Of a DNA stretch of 64,000 nt, positions 1 to 7,985 are shown piece after piece. Under the pieces are notes generated by a model, which did no database searches, was not told the DNA's origin, and saw only the letters and a program-made list of their open reading frames with translations. This DNA is from an uncultured Muribaculaceae bacterium (GTDB taxonomy: Bacteria > Bacteroidota > Bacteroidia > Bacteroidales > Muribaculaceae): NCBI GenBank assembly GCA_910583525.1, contig CAJTXL010000007.1, forward strand, positions 1 to 64,000, in the 5' to 3' direction. A program made the translations under genes and the position numbers. The first letter of the stretch is position 1, and each line of letters starts with the position of its first letter.

Positions 1-52
1 GAGCATCTGACTGTTAATCAGAGGGTCGTTGGTTCGAGTCCATCTTGAAGCG
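1..52 (+). tRNA. tRNA-Asn (GTT), 5' part outside the window
   Basis: The visible part, from the D-loop region through the anticodon arm, T arm and 3' acceptor strand, is base for base identical to the complete tRNA-Asn that follows 26 bp downstream. The anticodon loop CTGTTAA carries GTT at 13-15. Only the 5' acceptor strand and first half of the D arm are missing, because the window starts inside the gene. No CCA is encoded. Confidence 0.93.
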
Positions 53-78
53 CTATTTATTATCACTATTTCTTGCAA

Positions 79-152
79 GCTTCAATAGCTCAGTCGGTTA
101 GAGCATCTGACTGTTAATCAGAGGGTCGTTGGTTCGAGTCCATCTTGAAGCG
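79..152 (+). tRNA. tRNA-Asn (anticodon GTT)
   Basis: A complete cloverleaf. The acceptor stem GCTTCAA (79-85) pairs perfectly with TTGAAGC (145-151), and G152 is the discriminator. The anticodon stem TCTGA/TCAGA encloses loop CTGTTAA with anticodon GTT at 113-115. The T-arm GGTTCGAGTCC is canonical. CCA is not encoded. It is the second unit of a tandem pair of identical tRNA-Asn genes, probably co-transcribed and ending at the hairpin just downstream. Confidence 0.97.
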
Positions 153-160
153 CAAGCATC

Positions 161-204
161 AAGCCGGATAAGCTTTCACAGAACGCTTGTCCGGCTTCTT
201 TTTT
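161..204 (+). terminator. Rho-independent terminator after the tRNA-Asn pair
   Basis: The strand AAGCCGGATAAGC (160-172) pairs with GCTTGTCCGGCTT (185-197) apart from one G-T, followed by a run of T. It closes the tRNA transcript just before the efp promoter. Confidence 0.85.
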
Positions 205-233
205 GCATATCCGAATAGAATTTAGTATTTTTG
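202..233 (+). promoter_or_regulatory. Bacteroidetes-type promoter for efp
   Basis: TTTG (202-205), a 20-bp spacer, then TATTTTTG (226-233), matching the Bacteroidetes TTTG / TAnnTTTG consensus. The -33 element lies in the T tail of the preceding terminator. Confidence 0.75.
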
Positions 234-268
234 CAGCCTGAAATAAAAAAACGAATTTAACAAATCAT

Positions 269-835
269 ATGGCAACAACAGCAGATTTCAAGAACGGAAT
301 GTGCCTCGACATCGACGGCAACTACTTCTTCATCGTAGAATTCCTACATGTAAAACCCGGCAAAGGCCCGGCTTTCGTCCGTACAAAACTACGCAACGTG
401 AAAACAGGACGCATATTCGAAAAAACATGGAATTCAGGCGTCAAAGTAGAAGAAGTGCGCATCGAACGCCGCCCCTACCAGTTCCTCTACAAAGATGACA
501 TGGGCTACAACTTCATGCACACCGAAACATTCGAACAAGTGGCTATTCCCGGCGAAAGCATCGAAGGCGTAGAGTTCCTCAAAGAAGGCGACATTTGCGA
601 AGCCATGGTGCACGCCGCATCAGAAACCATACTCACCTGCGAAATGCCCACTTCGGTAGTGCTCGAAATAACCTACACCGAACCCGGCATCAAAGGCGAT
701 ACCGCAACCAACACCCTCAAACCCGCAACCGTCGAAACAGGCGCCGAAATCAGAGTTCCCCTCTTCTGCAACACCGGCGACAAAGTGCGCATCGACACTC
801 GCAACGGCTCGTACGTAGAACGCATAAAGGCATAA
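269..835 (+). CDS. efp: Elongation factor P
   Basis: A translation factor that enters the ribosomal E site and relieves stalling at polyproline stretches. The length, 188 aa, is the family's usual size. The N-terminal KOW-like domain has the tip loop PGKGPA with Lys32 at the position that is post-translationally modified in many bacteria. Two OB-fold domains follow, and the C-terminal signature DTRNGSYVERI matches the family pattern. The ATG at 269 sits 35 bp after the -7 box. The gene is followed after 7 bp by the acyl-ACP thioesterase, so the two are probably co-transcribed. No modification enzyme (EpmA/EpmB or other) is in the window. Confidence 0.97.
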   Translation: MATTADFKNGMCLDIDGNYFFIVEFLHVKPGKGPAFVRTKLRNVKTGRIFEKTWNSGVKVEEVRIERRPYQFLYKDDMGYNFMHTETFEQVAIPGESIEGVEFLKEGDICEAMVHAASETILTCEMPTSVVLEITYTEPGIKGDTATNTLKPATVETGAEIRVPLFCNTGDKVRIDTRNGSYVERIKA

Positions 836-842
836 GCCCAAT

Positions 843-1595
843 ATGCCCAACTCGCTGTCACAATATAGCCACAACTATATTCTCAGCGCCGGCGAAAGCA
901 GCGCCGAGGGGCGTATGCCCCTGACATTGGTAACCGAACGGGTTATAGAAGTGGCGACAGAACATGCCAACGCTCTCGGCATAGGCTATGAAGCGCTGCT
1001 CAAGCGCAACATCGGGTGGGTTCTGAGCAGGCTGTCGATTGAGATGCTCAGATATCCCGTTATCAACGAAGGGTATACGCTTACTACCTGGATTGAATCC
1101 TACAACCGACGTTTCAGCGAACGCAACTTCGTGATGACAGACCCCGAGGGCAAAGTCTTCGGACATATGCGCACCGTGTGGGTTCCGATGGATTTCGCCT
1201 CTCGTACTGTCGCCGACATAGCGGCATTCGAAAAGACGGCATTTCCGACAGCCGACCTGCCATGTCCTATTGCGAAAACTCCTCGGATACCGGCACTGCC
1301 TGAGGACGCCGAATCGGAAGAATACACATTCCGCTACCGCGACCTCGACTTCAACCGCCACGTCAACACGGTCCGATACCTCGACCTGATACTCAATCAC
1401 TGGAGTCTCGAGCACTTCGACCGCATGTTCCCCTCGCGCTTCGACATAATGTTTCACCACGAATGCCACTTCGGCGACAAAATCAAACTGAGAGTGGCCT
1501 CAGGGCCGGACAATTGCCCCGGCGACATCTGTGAGATTGTCAGCGAGAACGGAGTCAGAGCAGTCTGCGCCCGTATCTTTTGGCGCCGGTACTGA
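843..1595 (+). CDS. Acyl-ACP thioesterase (FatA/FatB-like)
   Basis: Hydrolyses acyl-ACP to release free fatty acids from fatty acid synthesis; acts in the cytosol. The 250 residues form two hot-dog domains. The second holds DLDFNRHVNTVRYLD (about residues 167-181), which matches the plant and bacterial acyl-ACP thioesterase pattern DLDxNxHVNNxxY. The first domain carries the typical 'GWVLSRLSIEMLRYP' stretch. Bacteroidales usually keep one such enzyme. The gene lies 7 bp after efp and ends at a hairpin shared with the convergent guaA. Confidence 0.88.
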   Translation: MPNSLSQYSHNYILSAGESSAEGRMPLTLVTERVIEVATEHANALGIGYEALLKRNIGWVLSRLSIEMLRYPVINEGYTLTTWIESYNRRFSERNFVMTDPEGKVFGHMRTVWVPMDFASRTVADIAAFEKTAFPTADLPCPIAKTPRIPALPEDAESEEYTFRYRDLDFNRHVNTVRYLDLILNHWSLEHFDRMFPSRFDIMFHHECHFGDKIKLRVASGPDNCPGDICEIVSENGVRAVCARIFWRRY

Positions 1596-1612
1596 AGTTA
1601 TTCCAAAAATAA

Positions 1613-1666
1613 GACCATAAAAAATGGGATACCGCTTGTTCGACCGGCATCCCATTTTTATGGTTC
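1613..1666. terminator. Bidirectional terminator between the thioesterase gene and guaA
   Basis: ACCATAAAAAATGGGATACCG pairs with CGGCATCCCATTTTTATGGT almost perfectly around a short loop. A/T runs lie on both sides, so it can work for both converging transcripts. Confidence 0.8.
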
Positions 1667-1670
1667 TCTC

Positions 1671-3200
1671 TTATTCCCACTCTATCGTGGCCGGCGGCTT
1701 CGACGAGATGTCGTAGCATACACGGTTTACGCCTCGCACCTTGTTTATGATTTCATTTGAAACCTTGGCAAGGAACTCATAAGGCAGATGCGCCCAATCG
1801 GCAGTCATGGCATCGGTCGAAGTTACAGCACGCAAAGCGACGGCTCGCTCATATGTGCGTTCGTCACCCATCACGCCGACACTCTGCACCGGCAACAGGA
1901 TAACGCCTGCCTGCCACACCTGATTGTAAAGGCCGCTATCACGAAGACCTTTTATAAATATATGGTCGGCCTCCTGAAGTATCGAGACTTTCTCACGGGT
2001 CACATCGCCAAGTATGCGCACCGCAAGTCCCGGGCCGGGGAACGGGTGACGGCTTATCAGATGCTCTGGCATGCCGAGCGCGCGCCCTACAGCCCTGACC
2101 TCATCTTTGAACAGGAGCCTGAGCGGCTCACAAAGCTTCAAATTCATTCGTTCAGGCAGGCCGCCGACATTGTGGTGGCTCTTTATGACAGTGCCCGTAA
2201 TTGAAAGCGACTCTATGCAGTCGGGATAGATGGTTCCCTGTGCAAGCCAACGTGCGTCGGTGATTTTCGAGGCCTCGGCGTCGAAAACCTCGATGAAATC
2301 GGCGCCTATGATTTTGCGTTTTTTCTCAGGGTCTGTCACACCGGCAAGGTCGGCAAAAAACTTCTCGGAAGCATCGACGCCTATCACATTCAGCCCAAGC
2401 ACTTCGTAATCGCGCAGAACCTCGGAGAATTCGTTCTTACGCAACATTCCATGGTCGACAAAGATGCACGTAAGGTTGCGCCCGATGGCCTTGTTAAGCA
2501 ATACTGCGGCCACCGACGAGTCGACACCGCCGCTGAGGCCAAGTATCACGCGGTCGTCGCCAAGTTTCTCTTTAAGGTCGGCAACGGTGCTTTCGATAAA
2601 CGAAGCCGCGCTCCACGAGCATGAGGCACCGCATACTCCGACAGCGAAGTTTTCGAGCAGACGCATGCCGCACTCGCTGTGGTATACCTCAGGATGGAAC
2701 TGCACACCCCACATGGTAGGCGACGCCTCGAACGCGGCATAACGCACTTCGGGAGTCGATGCCACACAGCGGAAACCATCGGGAAGCTCAGTGATGGTAT
2801 CGCCATGGCTCATCCACACCTGGGAGCCGGGAGCAATACCGTCGAACAAAGGACATGCCTCGTCGACAAAACTCAGCCGCGCACGGCCATACTCACGCGA
2901 CGGCGCCGGTTCGACACGGCCGCCGCCGCTCATGGCCATAAGCTGCGCGCCATAACATATGCCGAGCACCGGCACGGCGTTGGCTATAGCCGAAATGTCT
3001 ACTTTATAGGCTTTTTCATCGTAAACCGACAATGGGCTGCCCGAAAGAATGGCTCCTATGATGCCCTGTTCCTTTTCCTGACCGAAAGGATATTTGTTGT
3101 AGGGGATAATCTCACTATAGATGCCCAGCTCACGGATACGACGCCCTATAAGCTGGGTGGTCTGCGAGCCGAAATCGAGGATTATAATCTTCTCCTGCAT
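1671..3200 (-). CDS. guaA: GMP synthase (glutamine-hydrolysing)
   Basis: Converts XMP to GMP with ATP and glutamine, the last step of de novo guanine nucleotide synthesis. At 509 aa it is full length. The N-terminal class I amidotransferase has nucleophile Cys82 in GICYGAQ and the His169/Glu171 pair in FHPE. The ATP pyrophosphatase domain begins with SGGVDSS (223-229). The C-terminal dimerisation domain ends in KPPATIEWE, as in the family. It has its own promoter on the minus strand and stands alone. Its 5' leader includes one copy of the 40-bp repeat found again at 10.18 kb. Confidence 0.98.
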   Translation of the reverse strand: MQEKIIILDFGSQTTQLIGRRIRELGIYSEIIPYNKYPFGQEKEQGIIGAILSGSPLSVYDEKAYKVDISAIANAVPVLGICYGAQLMAMSGGGRVEPAPSREYGRARLSFVDEACPLFDGIAPGSQVWMSHGDTITELPDGFRCVASTPEVRYAAFEASPTMWGVQFHPEVYHSECGMRLLENFAVGVCGASCSWSAASFIESTVADLKEKLGDDRVILGLSGGVDSSVAAVLLNKAIGRNLTCIFVDHGMLRKNEFSEVLRDYEVLGLNVIGVDASEKFFADLAGVTDPEKKRKIIGADFIEVFDAEASKITDARWLAQGTIYPDCIESLSITGTVIKSHHNVGGLPERMNLKLCEPLRLLFKDEVRAVGRALGMPEHLISRHPFPGPGLAVRILGDVTREKVSILQEADHIFIKGLRDSGLYNQVWQAGVILLPVQSVGVMGDERTYERAVALRAVTSTDAMTADWAHLPYEFLAKVSNEIINKVRGVNRVCYDISSKPPATIEWE

Positions 3201-3208
3201 AATTGATG

Positions 3209-3248
3209 GGGATGTAAATGGAATTATGCCTGCAAATTTAGCGATTTT
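3209..3248. repeat. 40-bp imperfect direct repeat, copy 1
   Basis: Matches 10178-10217 in 34 of 40 positions without gaps, including an identical run GCCTGCAAATT and a shared CGATTTT end. This copy covers part of the guaA leader and the guaA -7 box. The two copies bracket the complete efflux operon. Confidence 0.8.
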
Positions 3249-3264
3249 CCGTCAATTGAGCAAA
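3233..3264 (-). promoter_or_regulatory. Promoter of guaA
   Basis: On the minus strand TTTG (3264-3261), exactly 20 bp, then TAAATTTG (3240-3233). This is a full match to the Bacteroidetes consensus, 33 bp upstream of the guaA start codon. Confidence 0.8.
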
Positions 3265-3450
3265 TTGGCAGATTGCCCGTGCGGTTTTACGAAATGGAGT
3301 TACTGATGGTATTCTTATGCCGGAGTAGGCGGAATATAGAGGAAACGGAAACTCATATAAGATATTGCCAGACATCTCTAATAAAGTAGTGGATTTTTTC
3401 TCCTTTGTAGACTTTAGTGCTCTTATGGAGATGAAAATAAGATTTAGAGG

Positions 3451-3481
3451 TTGTGCAAATAAAAAATTCTCCATATCTTTG
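3451..3481 (+). promoter_or_regulatory. Promoter of the TetR/efflux operon
   Basis: TTG (3451-3453), a 20-bp spacer, then TATCTTTG (3474-3481), 45 bp before the tetR start codon. It is the only clear promoter for the seven-gene operon, so autoregulation by the TetR protein here is a reasonable inference. Confidence 0.75.
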
Positions 3482-3526
3482 CACTAACAATTATGTTAAT
3501 CACAAATATTAAATATCACAGTTAAG

Positions 3527-4147
3527 ATGAACGACGAAAAAAAACAGCCGAGAGATACAGAGGTTCTAATCCTTCAAGCCGCTGAAAAAGAGTTCCTTGA
3601 TAAGGGATATGCAGGGGCAAAGACCACCGACATAGCGGAAGCAGCCGGTGTGACCCACGCCATGTTCCACTACTACTTTCGTACTAAGGATAAGCTTTTC
3701 GAGAAAATCGTGACTGACAAAATCGACAAACTCGGCGAAATCCTTTTAGGCGCCGTCGGCAATCCAGATTTACCACTCAAAGAGAGAATCAGCGACGGCA
3801 TAGAACGTCATTTTGATTTCCTCGTGGCTAACCCCGGATTACCTCGTTTTATCATCAACGAACTCGCGGTTCATCCCGATCGCATAATCCCAATACGCAG
3901 CAAGCTCCTTGAAACGGCAGACGAAGTGTTGGCAAGTGTCCAAAAAGAACTTGACACGCTGCCAGGCGTGTCAACAACTGCCTTGATGCTATTGGCCGAC
4001 ATAATATCGCTCAATGTGTTCCCGTTTGTCGCTGAACCCATGTTGAAAACCGTAGCCGGAAATTTCTTCAATAACTATGAGGATCTCCTTGCTATGCGCA
4101 AAAAAGAGAATGTCAAGACAATACTGACAAAACTAAAACTAATATGA
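3527..4147 (+). CDS. TetR/AcrR-family transcriptional regulator of the efflux operon
   Basis: A 206-residue protein. Residues about 10-55 form the TetR DNA-binding domain: a helix with ILQAAEKEFLDKGYAGAKTTDIAEAAGV, then the recognition region ending in FHYYFRTKDKLFEKI. The remainder is a ligand-binding and dimerisation domain that cannot be assigned to an inducer. It is the first gene of the operon and its stop overlaps the next start (ATGA at 4144-4147). By context it represses its own efflux genes until a toxic substrate binds, much as E. coli CecR (YbiH) controls ybhGFSR. That parallel is inferred from operon content. Confidence 0.9.
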   Translation: MNDEKKQPRDTEVLILQAAEKEFLDKGYAGAKTTDIAEAAGVTHAMFHYYFRTKDKLFEKIVTDKIDKLGEILLGAVGNPDLPLKERISDGIERHFDFLVANPGLPRFIINELAVHPDRIIPIRSKLLETADEVLASVQKELDTLPGVSTTALMLLADIISLNVFPFVAEPMLKTVAGNFFNNYEDLLAMRKKENVKTILTKLKLI

Positions 4148-5433
4148 TCATGCGAAAACAAATCTTTATCGGGGCATTGCTGTTGATCATAGCAGCATCG
4201 CTCCATGCACAGGTCACTTTGGAAAGGTGCGTGGAACTCGCACGGGAGAACTATCCGCTGATACAGAAGTATGACCTGATTGCCCAAACCCGGGAAATCG
4301 ACCTTTCGGACATAAACAAAGGATGGCTTCCGCAAATAGACGTTTACGGACAGGGAACTGTCCAAAATGTCGTGCCATCGTTTCCCGACGCGCTTGCCGA
4401 CATGATGAGCCGGACAGGTGTTGACATGTCGGGGCTTGGAAAACTGCAATATAAGGTAGGCATAGACCTTAACCAGACAATCTGGGATGGCGGAGTCTCC
4501 AAATCAAGGCGCGAAATCGCAAGGGCCGACAACGCCGCGAGTAAGGCTGCCCTCGACATTCAGTTATACGCAATCCGAGAGAGGGTGGAGAACCTGTTTT
4601 TCGGAGTCCTTCTGATAGACGAGCAGATAAAGCAGACACAATCGACTCAGGCACTTCTGCAAAGCAATCTCGACAGGCTGCGGGCAATGAAATCCAACGG
4701 CACGGCAATGCAGAGCGATATTGATATGGTGGAGGCGCAATATCTTGTCATCTCCCAACAACTGATACAGGCGCAAAGCAATTCGCAAAGCTACCGCCGT
4801 ATGCTTGGAATATTCACGGGTATGGATATGTCAGGGCTGCAATTGGAAAAACCGGAGGCAAAAATGCCGGATAATCAGACACCTAACCGACCCGAAATGT
4901 CTATGTTTGATGCGCAGGCAATGGCAAATACCGCCCGAATGGGCAATATCACATCAAGCCTCATGCCTAAAATCGGCCTATTTGCTCAAGCTTATTACGG
5001 CTATCCCGGCTTCGACTATTTCAAAAGCATGATGAACCGCAACCTGTCGTTCAACGTGCTTGCCGGAGTAAAAGTGTCGTGGAACATAGGTTCGTTCTAT
5101 ACAAAAAAGAACAGTGAACGTAGATTGCAGCTTGCAGCCGAAACCATAGCCGCCGACCGCGATGTGTTTCTTTTCAACACCTCTCTGCAAACGCAATCGC
5201 AGGCCGACCGCATAAGCGAACTCCGGGATATCATGAATGAGGACTCCCGAATTGTGGAGCTTCGTTCCAACGTGCGCAAGGCAGCCGAATCGCAGCTTGA
5301 GAACGGGGTCATAGACGCGACAGCCCTGCTGACCAAGATAACCGACGAGAACCAAGCGCGCCTTACCTCGTCATATCATGAAATTCAACTTATTCAAAGC
5401 ATTTACCAACTGAAATATACCCTTAACCGATGA
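4144..5433 (+). CDS. TolC-family outer-membrane efflux channel
   Basis: The outer-membrane exit duct of the tripartite exporter encoded here. The 429 residues begin with a Sec signal peptide (RKQIFIGALLLIIAASLHA). Two long alpha-helical repeats, rich in Gln, Ala and Arg, follow with the usual 'LxxCVELARENYPLIQKY' beginning and the second-half 'ARMGNITSSLMPKIGLFAQAYYGYP' strand region. The start may be 4144 (MIMRK) or 4150 (MRKQ); the second gives a cleaner signal peptide. The start overlaps the tetR stop and the end overlaps the adaptor start, indicating translational coupling. Confidence 0.93.
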   Translation: MIMRKQIFIGALLLIIAASLHAQVTLERCVELARENYPLIQKYDLIAQTREIDLSDINKGWLPQIDVYGQGTVQNVVPSFPDALADMMSRTGVDMSGLGKLQYKVGIDLNQTIWDGGVSKSRREIARADNAASKAALDIQLYAIRERVENLFFGVLLIDEQIKQTQSTQALLQSNLDRLRAMKSNGTAMQSDIDMVEAQYLVISQQLIQAQSNSQSYRRMLGIFTGMDMSGLQLEKPEAKMPDNQTPNRPEMSMFDAQAMANTARMGNITSSLMPKIGLFAQAYYGYPGFDYFKSMMNRNLSFNVLAGVKVSWNIGSFYTKKNSERRLQLAAETIAADRDVFLFNTSLQTQSQADRISELRDIMNEDSRIVELRSNVRKAAESQLENGVIDATALLTKITDENQARLTSSYHEIQLIQSIYQLKYTLNR

Positions 5434-6317
5434 AAAAAGCATTCTCACTCCTGATAGTAGCCGCATTGCTGGTGTCATGCGGCAACAAACAGCAATATGA
5501 CGCGACAGGCATATTCGAGGCAACTACAATCACTGTTTCTTCCGAAACAAGCGGCAAGATACTCTCACTGAATATCGCCGAAGGTGACAGCATCGCCATT
5601 GGTCAGCATGTAGCAACCATCGACACCGCCTTATTGGCTCTTCAACAAAAACAACTTCTCAGTCAGCAGTCATCTACCGAACAGTCATTACCTGACATAG
5701 CGGCTCAGGCAGCCGCCCTGCGCACACAGATTGCACACCAGCAAAGCGAGTGCGCCCGCATCTCTCGTTTGCTCGCCGATGGAGCGGCAACCCAAAAGCA
5801 GAACGACGATGCCGAAGCGCAGTTGAGGATATTGCGCGGACAACTTGACGCACTGCTCTCGACCCTCGGCAAAAATCGCAGCACCATATCTGACAACGCC
5901 CTCGCCCTGCAATACCAGAAAGAGCAGGTCGAAGAACAGATTACCAAAAGCCGCATACTTTCACCTATTACCGGCACCGTGCTGCTGAAATATGCCGAGG
6001 CGGGAGAATTTGCTACCCCCGGACACCCCCTGTTCAAAGTGGCGGATCTGGACAACATCTATCTGCGGAGCTATTTCACCGCGTCACAACTCGCCGACCT
6101 TAAAATAGGTCAAAAAGTTACAGTGGTAGCCGATTTCGGCGGAGATGAACAGTTCGAGTATCCCGGCACAATCACTTGGATTGCGCAAGAAAGTGAATTT
6201 ACCCCCAAATCAATACAGACCAACGACTCACGCGCAAACCTCGTCTATGCCGTGAAAATCGCGGTGAAGAACGACGGACGGTTGAAACTCGGACAATACG
6301 GAGAGGTGCGTCTATGA
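5430..6317 (+). CDS. HlyD/YbhG-like periplasmic adaptor lipoprotein
   Basis: The membrane fusion protein joining the inner-membrane ABC transporter to the TolC-like channel. The 295 residues start with a lipoprotein signal; Cys17 in LLVSCGN is the lipidation site. The N-terminal half-lipoyl segment is 'TITVSSETSGKILSLNIAEGDSI'. A Gln/Ala-rich coiled-coil hairpin (about 70-165) follows, then the returning lipoyl half ('SRILSPITGTVLLKYAEAGEF') and a beta-barrel segment. ATGA overlaps occur at both ends. Its small size and position match YbhG-type adaptors rather than AcrA. Confidence 0.92.
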   Translation: MKKAFSLLIVAALLVSCGNKQQYDATGIFEATTITVSSETSGKILSLNIAEGDSIAIGQHVATIDTALLALQQKQLLSQQSSTEQSLPDIAAQAAALRTQIAHQQSECARISRLLADGAATQKQNDDAEAQLRILRGQLDALLSTLGKNRSTISDNALALQYQKEQVEEQITKSRILSPITGTVLLKYAEAGEFATPGHPLFKVADLDNIYLRSYFTASQLADLKIGQKVTVVADFGGDEQFEYPGTITWIAQESEFTPKSIQTNDSRANLVYAVKIAVKNDGRLKLGQYGEVRL

Positions 6318-7228
6318 GCAACGTCATCGACATACGGGGTATTACAAAGAAATACGGCAACCTGACGGCCCTCGACGACATCACCTTTTCCGTGCCCGAA
6401 GGTATGATGTTCGGGCTTATCGGGCCTGACGGAGCGGGAAAAACCTCCCTGTACCGCATACTGACAACTCTGTTGTCGCCCGATTCCGGGACAGCGACCG
6501 TGACCGGACTTGACACCGTGAAGGATTACAGGAGAATCAGAGCCGGAATCGGATATATGCCCGAAAGGTTTTCACTATATCCCGATTTGACCGTAAACGA
6601 GAATCTGCATTTCTTCGCGTCGCTTTTCGGCGTGCGAGTCGAGGACAATTACGACCTTATCGCCCCGATTTTCTGCCAGCTTTCAAAATTCCCGAACCGC
6701 CGCGCCGGTGCCCTGTCGGGAGGCATGAAACAGAAACTCGCATTGGGCTGCGCCCTTATCCACCGCCCGAAGGTACTGCTGCTCGACGAGCCAACAACCG
6801 GCGTGGACGCCGTATCGAGAAGCGAGTTCTGGGATATGCTTGCAACGTTAAAGGAAAAAGGCATAACCATACTTGTGTCAACATCCTATATGGACGAGGC
6901 GCAGCGGTGTGAACGGATAGCCTTGATTGACAAAGGCAGGATACTCGATGTCAATACCCCCGCAAAATTGGTGGAGAGTCTGGGCGAGAACCTTTACAAC
7001 GCCTCGGCCAAAGAGATGTATCCGCTGTTGGAGGCTTTGAGGTCGCTACCCGATGTGAGAAATTGCTACACTTTTGGATCGACACTGCATATTGTCACCA
7101 AGAACGGATTTAATCCCACAGATGCTGTCCGCAGACTCTCGGAGATGGGATTATCGGATGTCAGAATATATCCGGCAAAGGGAGATATCGAGGATTTATT
7201 CATAAAATTGGCAGACAATGAAAAATGA
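6314..7228 (+). CDS. ABC transporter ATP-binding protein, YbhF N-half-like
   Basis: 304 residues forming one nucleotide-binding domain plus a C-terminal extension of about 80 residues. The Walker A is GPDGAGKT (37-44), the signature LSGGMKQK is canonical, and the Walker B is VLLLDEPTTGVD. The H-loop reads STSYMDEA, so Ser stands where the switch His is normally found. The sequence resembles the N-terminal half of the fused E. coli ATPase YbhF, and the next gene resembles the C-terminal half. The two overlap by 11 bp and presumably form a heterodimer with the two permeases downstream. Confidence 0.93.
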   Translation: MSNVIDIRGITKKYGNLTALDDITFSVPEGMMFGLIGPDGAGKTSLYRILTTLLSPDSGTATVTGLDTVKDYRRIRAGIGYMPERFSLYPDLTVNENLHFFASLFGVRVEDNYDLIAPIFCQLSKFPNRRAGALSGGMKQKLALGCALIHRPKVLLLDEPTTGVDAVSRSEFWDMLATLKEKGITILVSTSYMDEAQRCERIALIDKGRILDVNTPAKLVESLGENLYNASAKEMYPLLEALRSLPDVRNCYTFGSTLHIVTKNGFNPTDAVRRLSEMGLSDVRIYPAKGDIEDLFIKLADNEK

Positions 7229-7985
7229 CATTGCCATATCGGTAAACGGGCTGACCAAGCGCTTCGGCAACTTCACCGCTGTTGACAGCATAAGTTTTGA
7301 GGTAAGAAAAGGAGAGATATTCGGTTTCCTCGGAGCTAACGGAGCAGGAAAGACAACCGCGATGCGTATGCTCTGCGGTCTGAGCTATCCCACTTCCGGC
7401 ATCGGAACGGTGGCAGGCTACGACATAAGCCGTCAGGCGGAGCAAATCAAGCGGCATATCGGGTATATGAGCCAGAAGTTTTCTCTTTATGAAGAGCTTA
7501 CCGTGTCGGAGAATCTCACATTGTTCGCCACAATCTACGGCATGACCGACAAGGCGATAAAGGAAAAAACGGCAGAGGTGTTCCGCACACTCGGCATGGA
7601 AAATATGCGCGACACGCTCGTAAAGGATATTCCGACGGGGTGGAAACAGAAACTGGCATTTTCAGCGGCAACCATGCACACCCCGGAGGTGGTGTTTCTT
7701 GATGAGCCGACAGGTGGCGTTGACCCGGTGACGCGCCGCAAATTCTGGGAGATGATTTACCGGGCATCATCGGAGGGCATGACGATTTTTGTCACGACAC
7801 ATTATCTCGATGAGGCCGAATACTGCAACCGCATATCCATAATGGTTGACGGACGCATCAAGGCTCTTGATAGCCCGGAGAGTCTGAAAAAGAAATACGG
7901 GGCAGAAACTATGGACGAGGTGTTTCGCATAGTGGCGAGAGACGCTAAAAGAGGAGATTTAAAATGTCTATATTCGCATCAATGA
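7218..7985 (+). CDS. ABC transporter ATP-binding protein, YbhF C-half-like
   Basis: 255 residues with Walker A GANGAGKTT near residues 36-44, Walker B VVFLDEPTGGVD and an intact H-loop (TTHYLDEAE). The signature loop is IPTGWKQKL instead of LSGGQ-type. E. coli YbhF has a comparably degenerate loop in its second half, so this is a family trait rather than damage. It overlaps both the preceding ATPase (11 bp) and the first permease (22 bp). It should pair with the preceding subunit to energise export. Confidence 0.93.
   Translation: MKNDIAISVNGLTKRFGNFTAVDSISFEVRKGEIFGFLGANGAGKTTAMRMLCGLSYPTSGIGTVAGYDISRQAEQIKRHIGYMSQKFSLYEELTVSENLTLFATIYGMTDKAIKEKTAEVFRTLGMENMRDTLVKDIPTGWKQKLAFSAATMHTPEVVFLDEPTGGVDPVTRRKFWEMIYRASSEGMTIFVTTHYLDEAEYCNRISIMVDGRIKALDSPESLKKKYGAETMDEVFRIVARDAKRGDLKCLYSHQ

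Larger units (their letters stand above)
3201..3526. other. Intergenic region between divergent guaA and the efflux operon
   Basis: This 326-bp gap holds the guaA leader and promoter at its left end and the tetR promoter at its right end. Between about 3265 and 3450 I see no gene and no clear hairpin. The region presumably contains the TetR operator near the right-hand promoter, but I could not find a convincing palindrome. Confidence 0.7.

Noticed and set aside
3440..3481. Likeness between the tetR and surface-operon promoter regions (GATTTAGAG followed by TTG and a TATCTTTG box)
   Set aside because: Shared consensus boxes and A/T-rich spacers explain most of it; two short matches are not enough for a common regulator site.
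7218..7985. The non-standard ABC signature IPTGWKQ taken alone as a sign of a broken ATPase
   Set aside because: The second half of the fused YbhF ATPase has a similar degenerate loop, so this is a family feature. It is used only as part of the paired-site finding.
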